Part shown: in pieces, positions 34,364 to 41,824 of the stretch | Layout: each line of letters opens with the position of its first letter | How positions within the stretch are numbered: position 1 is the stretch's first letter | Origin: CALXXL01 sp034926605 | GTDB lineage: Bacteria > Verrucomicrobiota > Lentisphaeria > Victivallales > Victivallaceae | NCBI GenBank assembly: GCA_034926605.1 | Contig: JAYFQV010000002.1 | Coordinates: 243,199 to 307,198, forward strand | Reading direction: 5' to 3' | DNA: 64,000 nt | Made by a program: the position numbers and the translations under genes | The notes under the pieces: generated by a model | The model's database searches: none | Seen by the model: the letters and a program-made list of their open reading frames with translations, nothing else | Told to the model about the DNA's origin: nothing

Positions 34364-36202
34364 ATGGCTAAGGAAAACACAATTCTGGCGATTGACGTCG
34401 GCGGCAACAGCTTGAAAATGGCCGAGTTCGCCGAGCTTCCGTCAGGCGGAATGGCTCTAACGAAATATGCGATCGAGGAATATGGCGAGGACTACTCCCA
34501 AGGAGAATTCCTGGACGGCTTCGCTATAACTTATCGCAGGATGCTTCAGGCTAACCGCTTCGCGTCCAAGCGCGTGCGTGTTTCAATTTCCGGGCAGGCC
34601 GCCTTCTCGCGCCTGAGCAAACTTCCACCGCTTGCTGGGCAGCGTGATCAGCTTGCCAGAATTATTGAATTTGAAGCACGACAGACCGTTCCTTATCCCA
34701 TGGATGAGGTTGCGTGGTCCTATCAGCTGATCAAGCATTCCGAGGGCGGTGACGGCGGTGAACTTGCCGGGGTGAGTGACGAACTCGAAGCCCTATATGT
34801 GGCGGTTAAGTCCGATCTTCTCAGCATTGTTACCGATGTGGTACAGGATTCTGGCAAGGAAATCCTCTCGCTTGAAATTTCTCCGACCGCAATATTCAAC
34901 GCGGCCAAAGCCAATCAGCTGGGCGAAGACGGCTGCGACATGATTCTCGATATCGGCGGCCGAAGCTCCAATCTGGTGTTTGTGGAGAAGGGGCGCATTT
35001 TTGTACGTTCGATTCCGATTGCCGGCGATGCGCTTACTCAGCAGATCGCCAAGGAGTTCAACATAGGTTTCAATGATGCCGAGGAACTCAAGCGTCGGCA
35101 TTGCTTCATCGCGCTCGGCGGTGCCTATGAAGAGCCGGATTCCGAGGTGGCAGCCACTATAAGCAAGGTGGCGCGTAACGTGATGACCCGTCTGCATGGC
35201 GAAGTCAGTCGGTCGATCAACCTGTGGCGCTCCCAGTATTCCGGCGGCAAGCCGGTGCGCATGTTCCTTTGCGGCGGCAGCTCCATCATATCCTACACCC
35301 CGCACTTCTTTTGCGAAAAGTTGCGGGTGCCGGTGGAATATTTGAACGTTTTTCCGGTGCTTCAGATCGGTGAAGGCGTGGACAAGGACGCGCTGGCCGC
35401 AGTTGCCCAGTTGTTCCCGCCTCTGGTTGGGTTGGGGCTCCGGCAGGTGGCGAACTGCCCGGTTCAGATTTCCCTGATGTCCAAGGCGATCAAGTTCGAC
35501 GAGAACCTGCGTCGTCGCAAGCCGTTCTTTTATGCGGCAGCGGTGGTCGCGGTGGTCTGTATGGTGCTGCTGCTGATCGGACTTCGCCAAAGTACCTTCC
35601 GCTATGACAAACTTGTTAATATGGGAAGTGACCGGCAGAAAAAGATCGAAGGCAACGCAAAGCTGGTCAAGGCGGCCAAGGGCGAACTTGATTCCGATAT
35701 ATCAAATTACAACGGCGCATTGAATTACATCAATGCCCGTGACCGCTGGACAAAGGTGATGATGGAGCTTGAAAAGGTTCTGCCGGACACCATGTGGGTC
35801 ACTTATGTGGAACCGTTCGACAATAAGACCATCTCGTCCATGAAGAGCAACCAGATCATGGCGGGCGGTATGCCCGGCATGCCGGTGATGGGGATGCCGC
35901 CCGAGGCCATGATGATGGGCGGCGCCAAGGTTCAGGAGGTCAGCGGAGTTACGTTGGCTCCGAGTTCCCTGATTAAAAAGATGGACGATGTCGAATGGAT
36001 TGTTATTGAGGGACACGCGATGGAACTTGGCGACAATCTGCCAGAAGCAGAGCTCCAGAGAAACCTCAGCAACTCCGAGGTGTTCGCCGGCGGCGGGGAT
36101 GAAGATTTTGTCCGCGATTACCGCAAGGCGACCGAGGGCGAGATGAATTTGACCTCGTTCCGGTTTCGGCTCAAGCTAAAAGAACCGATCGAACAGCAGT
36201 AA
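34364..36202 (+). CDS. PilM-PilN fusion protein (pilus/secretion assembly)
   Basis: A 612-residue inner-membrane assembly protein. Residues 1-380 form the actin-like PilM ATPase-fold domain (TILAIDVGGNSLKMAEF; ISGQAAFSRLSKLPPL; FEARQTVPYPMDEVAW; MILDIGGRSSNLVF; FLCGGSS). A single membrane helix follows (FFYAAAVVAVVCMVLLLIGL, about 388-407), then a coiled coil and a periplasmic PilN-like part (NARDRWTKVMMELEKVLPDTMWVTYVEPF). In classical systems PilM is cytoplasmic and binds the short PilN tail; here they are one chain, so the binding is built in. A Met/Gly-rich linker (GGMPGMPVMGMP) lies in the periplasmic half. ATG 34364 follows an AGATGG-type weak ribosome site. Confidence 0.85.
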   Translation: MAKENTILAIDVGGNSLKMAEFAELPSGGMALTKYAIEEYGEDYSQGEFLDGFAITYRRMLQANRFASKRVRVSISGQAAFSRLSKLPPLAGQRDQLARIIEFEARQTVPYPMDEVAWSYQLIKHSEGGDGGELAGVSDELEALYVAVKSDLLSIVTDVVQDSGKEILSLEISPTAIFNAAKANQLGEDGCDMILDIGGRSSNLVFVEKGRIFVRSIPIAGDALTQQIAKEFNIGFNDAEELKRRHCFIALGGAYEEPDSEVAATISKVARNVMTRLHGEVSRSINLWRSQYSGGKPVRMFLCGGSSIISYTPHFFCEKLRVPVEYLNVFPVLQIGEGVDKDALAAVAQLFPPLVGLGLRQVANCPVQISLMSKAIKFDENLRRRKPFFYAAAVVAVVCMVLLLIGLRQSTFRYDKLVNMGSDRQKKIEGNAKLVKAAKGELDSDISNYNGALNYINARDRWTKVMMELEKVLPDTMWVTYVEPFDNKTISSMKSNQIMAGGMPGMPVMGMPPEAMMMGGAKVQEVSGVTLAPSSLIKKMDDVEWIVIEGHAMELGDNLPEAELQRNLSNSEVFAGGGDEDFVRDYRKATEGEMNLTSFRFRLKLKEPIEQQ

Positions 36203-36223
36203 CGGAACGAGAGGCCTGAAAAA

Positions 36224-37645
36224 ATGAAAAGATTTCTGAAAAAACATTTTCTATTTGTTGCTGTTATCGGTATATCGGTGATGGCCGTGCTGGTATTGAT
36301 GGTTATGGCGATTATCCAAACCGGCGATTTGGACAAAAGCAAGAAAAGACTGGAAGATCGCAAAAGCATCATAAAACGGTTGAACAGCGAGAGTCCTTCT
36401 CCCAATCTCGAGAATAAGGAACTGATACTCGCCGACAAAGAAAAATATGACAAGCGGCTGGATGCGCTCCACCGTTACTTCGGACGGCCTTATGAGCGTG
36501 CGCTCAAGCGGTTTTGCGAGGAACTCAACGTGCCGGTTGATGAATTCCGCGATATGTTCCGCAAAGCTTGGGAGGACGGCATAAGCAAGAACCATACCGG
36601 GGATGAAATATATCGCAGGTTCGTGGCAGACGGCGGCATAGCCGCCGACGCGGAGCCGGTATATGAGGAAAATGCCGATGGCGAAAGGGTAGAGGTTCCG
36701 GCCAAGCGGCTGTGGACCCGCGAAACGTGGGACAAGGCAATGACCGCTTTTGTCGAGGAAGCCAGAAAATATACCGTCGAAGACGTGACCGTCGGTGAGT
36801 CAAACGCGCCGAAAGAACTGTTGATGTTGTCGCTCGGCGTGCCTCGTACTTTCGGCAATGATCCCGAGGAGTGCCGCCGTTATGTTGAGAAGATCAAGGC
36901 GGAATTGGCTAAACGTTTCGAAACCAACAATGTTGGTTTGGGCGCCGGTGCCCGTGATTTCTCTTTTAACATTACCGGCAATCCGAGCCGAGCCATGATA
37001 ATCCCGATCGGCAAGGTATGGGACATCATCGGGGACCTTGCCAATCGGATATCCGAGTGCAATGAAAAATCCGGGGGCATCCGCAGTCTGGAATATTTCT
37101 CGGTGGACTCCATAGAAGGCATGGACGGCGACTCTGGGTTTCACCTTTATCGCTTTCAGATAGAAGTTTCCGGTACGCTGGACGGCATTCGCAAGCTGAC
37201 CCGGGACTTGGCGGCCGCCTTTGCCGACAGCCGGGTTTATATCGTTCGCCGCGTTGCTCTTATGAAAGATTTTGACGAGGCGCAGGTGTTGATCGACGAA
37301 CATGGCAAACCCAAGACGGACGACGCTGCTGCGGCTGCGACCGGGATGGTGGCGGCTCCCGTATACAGCGCGGCTCCCACTGCCAACATGCTGGATTCTT
37401 CCATACGCACTCGGCTTGGAAACATCGAAGACTTTTCAAGAAACAACCCTGCCGGGTATATGCGTGCCAAGGCGTTTATCTTCGACGAACTGCTGAAGGT
37501 TCCGGATAGCGAGGAAAACACCCCCCCCTATCTTCGCATGAATTACGGCCGCCCGATTATAGGTGTCGGAAAGAGCTGTACTGCCACCATTGTGGTGGAT
37601 TACGTTGTATATGTAACTGACGAGCTCGCGACCAAGACGGAATAG
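36224..37645 (+). CDS. PilO-position single-pass membrane protein of the pilus/secretin operon
   Basis: A 473-residue protein with one N-terminal membrane helix (FLFVAVIGISVMAVLVLMVMAI), a coiled coil, and a large extra-cytoplasmic part. Its place between PilM-N and the secretins, and this topology, match PilO or the Amuc_1100-type protein of Akkermansia. The C-terminal part has a repeated alpha/beta segment (SGTLDGIRKLTRDLAAAFAD) of the kind that forms PilO-like ferredoxin folds. Sequence similarity to either was not testable. GAGAGG precedes ATG 36224. Confidence is good for a structural assembly role, low for a precise name. Confidence 0.6.
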   Translation: MKRFLKKHFLFVAVIGISVMAVLVLMVMAIIQTGDLDKSKKRLEDRKSIIKRLNSESPSPNLENKELILADKEKYDKRLDALHRYFGRPYERALKRFCEELNVPVDEFRDMFRKAWEDGISKNHTGDEIYRRFVADGGIAADAEPVYEENADGERVEVPAKRLWTRETWDKAMTAFVEEARKYTVEDVTVGESNAPKELLMLSLGVPRTFGNDPEECRRYVEKIKAELAKRFETNNVGLGAGARDFSFNITGNPSRAMIIPIGKVWDIIGDLANRISECNEKSGGIRSLEYFSVDSIEGMDGDSGFHLYRFQIEVSGTLDGIRKLTRDLAAAFADSRVYIVRRVALMKDFDEAQVLIDEHGKPKTDDAAAAATGMVAAPVYSAAPTANMLDSSIRTRLGNIEDFSRNNPAGYMRAKAFIFDELLKVPDSEENTPPYLRMNYGRPIIGVGKSCTATIVVDYVVYVTDELATKTE

Positions 37646-37655
37646 GAGGAATAAG

Positions 37656-38813
37656 TTGAACTTCTTTTTGAAACACTATGAGAAGATGCTGCTGGCGGTA
37701 TTGCTGGTCGCCTTTGTCATTTTATCGTTGAGTTTGGTCAATACCATCGAGGCGGCCAAAAGTGAAAAGGAACTGGAGATCAAGAATCCGGTTCAAGACT
37801 ATGAGAGCCTTTCGTTCAGCGATATCTCGCGGTTCGGCAACCAGGTCGAGCAGACCGGCTCCGGCGGTGTTGAGGGCGACCCCTTCTATGATGTGTTCAG
37901 GTTGAAGGTGGCATGGAAGCCCTACGGCCTGCGCAATCCGGCGATGGCGGCGATAGTCGGCAATCAGCCGAGCGATCTTACTGTTCCGGTCGTGGCCGCG
38001 CAGTGTCCGTTCTGCAAACGCATCATACCGCTATACAGCTTCACCAGTAAGGGGCATTCGGGGGAATGTCCGGTCTGTCGGCACCAGCTTGATGCGCCTT
38101 CCAAAACGTATAATGACGATTTCGATGTTACTGTGCGTTCCTCTGACGCCGACGCTGACGGCTTGCCGGACAGCTTTGCGGTCAGACACAATCTACTTCC
38201 CGGCAGTGGAAAACTGGACAAGGACAACGATGGATTTTCCAATCTCTATGAATATATGAAAGGCACCGACATTGACGATGATGCCAGCCATCCGGAACTG
38301 ACCGATTTGATCTATATCAGTTCCCGTCCGCGCTTTGACGCCGTTTTAACGGAGATCAAGACCGGGCGCGACGGCCAGAAGTTGGCTTCTTTCAAGGTTG
38401 CCGGGAGAAAACGCCCGATAGACGTGGCGGTTAACGGCACTTTAAGGGTGGACCGTCGCGAGTTCACTCTGGTTGAGATAATCTCGGATACCGAGGTGAA
38501 GCTCAAATTAAACGCCAATGACAAGACTTTTGACGTCTACAAAGATGCCAGCGGCATTATTCCGGTTGAAGAGGTCGAGATTATGAACCTCGCAAGGAAT
38601 GCCACGATCAGCGGAGTCAAGGTCGGAGACACGATCAAGATCAATGCCGGCCGGGCGCGCGAGGACTGGACTGTAACCGCGATTGATATGACCGGGCCTT
38701 CCGCGGAGATTGAACGTACCGTTACCAAGGACGGTGAGACCACCACGCTGCATCATACTATTACGACGCAGCCGATGATTCCGAGTCGAGCCAGATTGGA
38801 GACAAACAAGTAA
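37656..38813 (+). CDS. Anchored protein with zinc ribbon and calcium-type repeats in the pilus operon
   Basis: A 385-residue protein starting at TTG 37656, with AGGAGGA five bases upstream. Domains in order: an N-terminal membrane helix (MLLAVLLVAFVILSLSLV), a zinc-ribbon-like stretch CPFCKRIIPLYS...CPVCRHQL (residues 120-150), a thrombospondin type 3-like repeat DADADGLPDSFAVRHNLLPG, KLDKDNDGFSNLYEYMKGTD, and a C-terminal beta-rich region (about 225-385). The combination in a pilus operon resembles the Amuc_1099 position in Akkermansia, a comparison from memory. Function unknown; a calcium- or zinc-stabilised periplasmic strut is a reasonable guess. Confidence 0.65.
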   Translation: MNFFLKHYEKMLLAVLLVAFVILSLSLVNTIEAAKSEKELEIKNPVQDYESLSFSDISRFGNQVEQTGSGGVEGDPFYDVFRLKVAWKPYGLRNPAMAAIVGNQPSDLTVPVVAAQCPFCKRIIPLYSFTSKGHSGECPVCRHQLDAPSKTYNDDFDVTVRSSDADADGLPDSFAVRHNLLPGSGKLDKDNDGFSNLYEYMKGTDIDDDASHPELTDLIYISSRPRFDAVLTEIKTGRDGQKLASFKVAGRKRPIDVAVNGTLRVDRREFTLVEIISDTEVKLKLNANDKTFDVYKDASGIIPVEEVEIMNLARNATISGVKVGDTIKINAGRAREDWTVTAIDMTGPSAEIERTVTKDGETTTLHHTITTQPMIPSRARLETNK

Positions 38814-38908
38814 GGCGGGTCTTAACTGGCTTGAAGTCTCGTTTATTGTGCTGAAATCATTAAGCAATGAAATATTTGTCTTAAACAAATAAAATAAGGT
38901 AAGAAAGC

Positions 38909-41800
38909 ATGAAAGGATTGGGAATTCCCAAAATGCCGAATCGGTCTACAACCGCTTGGCGGGTTTATCTGGCGGCGCTGCTGGTAAGCGTGGCCGGAGT
39001 CCCCGTCATGGGTCAGGAGCCGGCGGCGAAAGAAACAGCCGCGGTGGAACCGGCGGCAAAGGCCGAGTCGGTTGTTAAGCCAGCTCAGTCCGGCGCCGAC
39101 GCATTGTCCGAAGCGGTTTCTTCAACAGACACCCAGATAGCCGAGTCGCGCACCAAGGAAGTTGAAAGTGCGTTGGCGGTCGGAGTCGAGGCGGCAAAGT
39201 TGGTCAAGGACGGAAAGTATTCCGAAGCCGGTGTTAGCTATGCCAAGAGCTTGGCTATGCTGGAAGTGGTTCCCGGAACTTACGCCGCCGGGGAACGTGC
39301 CAGGCTTCAGGACGAATATGCCAAGATGAAGGCGGTCTGGTATTCAAATGTTATGGCCGATGCCCGAAAGCTTTTTGACAAGGGCGATTACGCCAACGCG
39401 ATCAGGACCGCTTCCGATGCGCTTTTCATTGACGAGAGCAAGGTTGACTCGGTAAATGATTTCATTACATTTTGCCAGGCCCGCATCAAGGCCGATGCGT
39501 TTGCCAAGGCAACTGCGGCAAATGCCAAGGATTGCGACCCTACTTTACTTTCCGACGAAGAGCAGATAGATCTTCTGTTCCGCGAAGCCGATGTCTACGA
39601 GCGCGCATACCGTTATACCGATGCCCAGAAAAAGCTCGAGGCCGTATTTCTGATAGATCCTTTGAACGGCGAGGCCAACACTCGCCTGCGCAAGCTTTTC
39701 AACAAGCTTTATGGTGCCGGTTCTTTGCAGAGTCAGGGCGTCATTCTCGGCATTTCCGCCAACGCCAGCTGGACTTATGTTCGCCAGGTTGCCCAAGGTC
39801 GTGCCATTCCCCTGCAGAATCGCGACAGCGCGGAGCGTTCTCCCGAGAGCGATCTTTATCGTCTGCTGGAGAAAGTACTGGTGACCGCGGAATATACCGA
39901 TGAGTCCATCTTTGAGGTGATAGACGAGCAAAACCGCAATCTATTGCGTGCAGCGCCCGACAGCCACATCATGATCATTCCGCAATTTTCTCACCAGACC
40001 GGCGAGAAACTTTCCAAGATCACCATTACCGCGGTGAACATGCCCCTGATCGACCTTCTGCGCTATGTTTGCATGCAAACCGACCTCAAGATGAAGATAG
40101 AGGATAATGCGATTGTGCTGGGACCGCCTTGGATGGATGACCTTTCCACCCGCCGGTTTCCGGTATCCGCTCAGATTATTCAAGATATTGCCGAAAACAG
40201 CAATCCCTACTATCACCTTAATAACGTGCTGATCGCCACCGAAGAGAACGGTAGTGGCGGCAGTGGCGGTGGTGCTGGTGGCGCTGCCGGTGGTGCCGGT
40301 GGTGCCGGTGGTGCTGGCGGTGCTGGCGCCGGGATGGCTGGCGGTATGGCTGCCGGCATGGGTGCCGGCGGCATGACTGGCGGGGTTAGTATGGCCATGG
40401 GGCCCATGGGCGCAACCGGTATGACCGGCATGGGGACCACCGGTTATGGAAGCGAGACCGGACGCATCAGTCAGGTCGATTTCGATAATACCTCGACCGA
40501 AGGTGGCAAGGGTGGCAACTTCTCTTCGTCCGGCGGTGGAAGTTCGAATTATTCTTCCGGCGTGGCGCAGGGTATCCAATCTTTGGGCTTGACCATGGAC
40601 GCGCTCGGGATCGACTCCGACGCCACGGGAAGCGACCGCAAGGAGATGGGGTCCATCGGGGCGCCGACTCCTCCCGTCACCGCAACTTCCATGAAGAATT
40701 ACTTTGCCGCCCGCGGTATTGGATTTCCCGAAGACTCGGCTATATCTTACAATCGCCGCAAGGGTGAGCTTTTGGTGACCAACACCGTTGAGAATCTGCG
40801 CAAACTGGAAGACCTCCTGAAGCAGCTCGACGAGATCCGTCCGCCGATGGTCCAGGTGGAAATCAAGATGGTCGAGCTTTCCGAATCCGATGTTAAGGAG
40901 CTTGGTTTCGATTGGTATTTCAACGCCAATACCACCCCCCCGACTAACTGGCGGCTCGATACCAACCAGCAGCCGTTGCGGCACTACAGCAGTGTCGATG
41001 GCCCCAATAGCACTTCCGCGGAAGGCAATACTTACAAGATCGTTAACGATTTGAAGATTTTCCCGAACTTCGGCGAATCCCTGTTCGGCAAAAACAGCGA
41101 TGTCAACCTGAGTTTGACGGTCAATGCGATGAACCTCAATCAGCGCACTGAGGTGCTTACCGCGCCGAAATTGCTTCTGACCAGTGGCGACCTCGCCGTA
41201 CTGAAGGTGGTCGAAAACATGACGTTCCCGGAATCTTGGGACGATCCCGAGATCGACATCACTAACAATACGGTTGAAATCACCTATCCTAAACCCGAAT
41301 TCGACGATGGCAATGACATCGGTGTGGTGCTTGCCTGCCGGGCCATTGTCGATCCGGACAACTACACCATCAGCCTTTACCTTTATCCGCAGGTCACGGC
41401 TTATCTCGGCCATGCCGATTCAGAGTACGATGTTAGAATCGAGGCCGGTACTATCGTTACGGACGACACGGGCAAGACGGTTTCCAAGAATGCGACCACC
41501 TCTACTATCGCCACCATTTGGATGCCGGAAATCGCGGTTCGCGAAATGGAAATGAACGTGCAGGTTTATGACGGCGCCACCGTGGTGCTGGGCGGCATGA
41601 CCGAACAGTACAATACGCAGCGCGATGACAAGTGGCCGGTACTCGGTGAGATTCCTCTGCTCGGCAGGTTGTTCTCCAACCAGCTCACCGAACACGAGAA
41701 GCGGACGCTCCTGACTTTCGTGACCGCACGGCTTATGAATGCGGACGGCACTCCGTGGCGCAGTAACGAGCCGTTCGGCGTACCGGATTTCGTTTGGTAA
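38909..41800 (+). CDS. Outer-membrane secretin (type IV pilus/type II secretion family), first of two
   Basis: A 963-residue secretin. After a hydrophobic leader (VYLAALLVSVAGVPVMGQEP) come TPR-like helices (residues 90-270), a ring-forming N-domain (DSHIMIIPQFS; LRYVCMQTDLKMKIEDNAIVLG), a Gly/Met-rich low-complexity segment, a second N-domain (RKGELLVTNTVENLRKLEDLLKQLDE; PPMVQVEIKMVELSESDVKELGFDW), and the C-terminal secretin domain ending VYDGATVVLGGMTEQ, WPVLGEIPLLGRLFSN and LLTFVTARLMN. Its start, 38909 or the ATG at 38933, is uncertain. It belongs to the operon that begins with the PilM-N fusion. Confidence 0.88.
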   Translation: MKGLGIPKMPNRSTTAWRVYLAALLVSVAGVPVMGQEPAAKETAAVEPAAKAESVVKPAQSGADALSEAVSSTDTQIAESRTKEVESALAVGVEAAKLVKDGKYSEAGVSYAKSLAMLEVVPGTYAAGERARLQDEYAKMKAVWYSNVMADARKLFDKGDYANAIRTASDALFIDESKVDSVNDFITFCQARIKADAFAKATAANAKDCDPTLLSDEEQIDLLFREADVYERAYRYTDAQKKLEAVFLIDPLNGEANTRLRKLFNKLYGAGSLQSQGVILGISANASWTYVRQVAQGRAIPLQNRDSAERSPESDLYRLLEKVLVTAEYTDESIFEVIDEQNRNLLRAAPDSHIMIIPQFSHQTGEKLSKITITAVNMPLIDLLRYVCMQTDLKMKIEDNAIVLGPPWMDDLSTRRFPVSAQIIQDIAENSNPYYHLNNVLIATEENGSGGSGGGAGGAAGGAGGAGGAGGAGAGMAGGMAAGMGAGGMTGGVSMAMGPMGATGMTGMGTTGYGSETGRISQVDFDNTSTEGGKGGNFSSSGGGSSNYSSGVAQGIQSLGLTMDALGIDSDATGSDRKEMGSIGAPTPPVTATSMKNYFAARGIGFPEDSAISYNRRKGELLVTNTVENLRKLEDLLKQLDEIRPPMVQVEIKMVELSESDVKELGFDWYFNANTTPPTNWRLDTNQQPLRHYSSVDGPNSTSAEGNTYKIVNDLKIFPNFGESLFGKNSDVNLSLTVNAMNLNQRTEVLTAPKLLLTSGDLAVLKVVENMTFPESWDDPEIDITNNTVEITYPKPEFDDGNDIGVVLACRAIVDPDNYTISLYLYPQVTAYLGHADSEYDVRIEAGTIVTDDTGKTVSKNATTSTIATIWMPEIAVREMEMNVQVYDGATVVLGGMTEQYNTQRDDKWPVLGEIPLLGRLFSNQLTEHEKRTLLTFVTARLMNADGTPWRSNEPFGVPDFVW
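40252..40460 (+). repeat. Glycine/alanine-codon tandem repeat inside secretin 1
   Basis: Runs of GGT-GCC and GGC/GCT-type triplets encode Gly-Gly-Ala repeats, then Met-Gly-Ala elements (GGMAAGMGAGGMTGGVSM). The reading frame is kept, so this is protein low-complexity rather than a DNA element; its length could vary by slippage. Confidence 0.8.
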
Positions 41801-41824
41801 ACCATAACACTGCCGGAGGCAAAG

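Noticed and set aside
40252..40460. Possible CRISPR-like or mobile tandem repeat
   Set aside because: The repeat unit is the codon triplet, stays in frame and has no spacers; it is a protein low-complexity linker.
39941..41413. Minus-strand open frame of 490 codons opposite secretin 1
   Set aside because: Antisense shadow; its His/Thr-rich repeats are just the complement of the Gly/Ala codons of the secretin linker.
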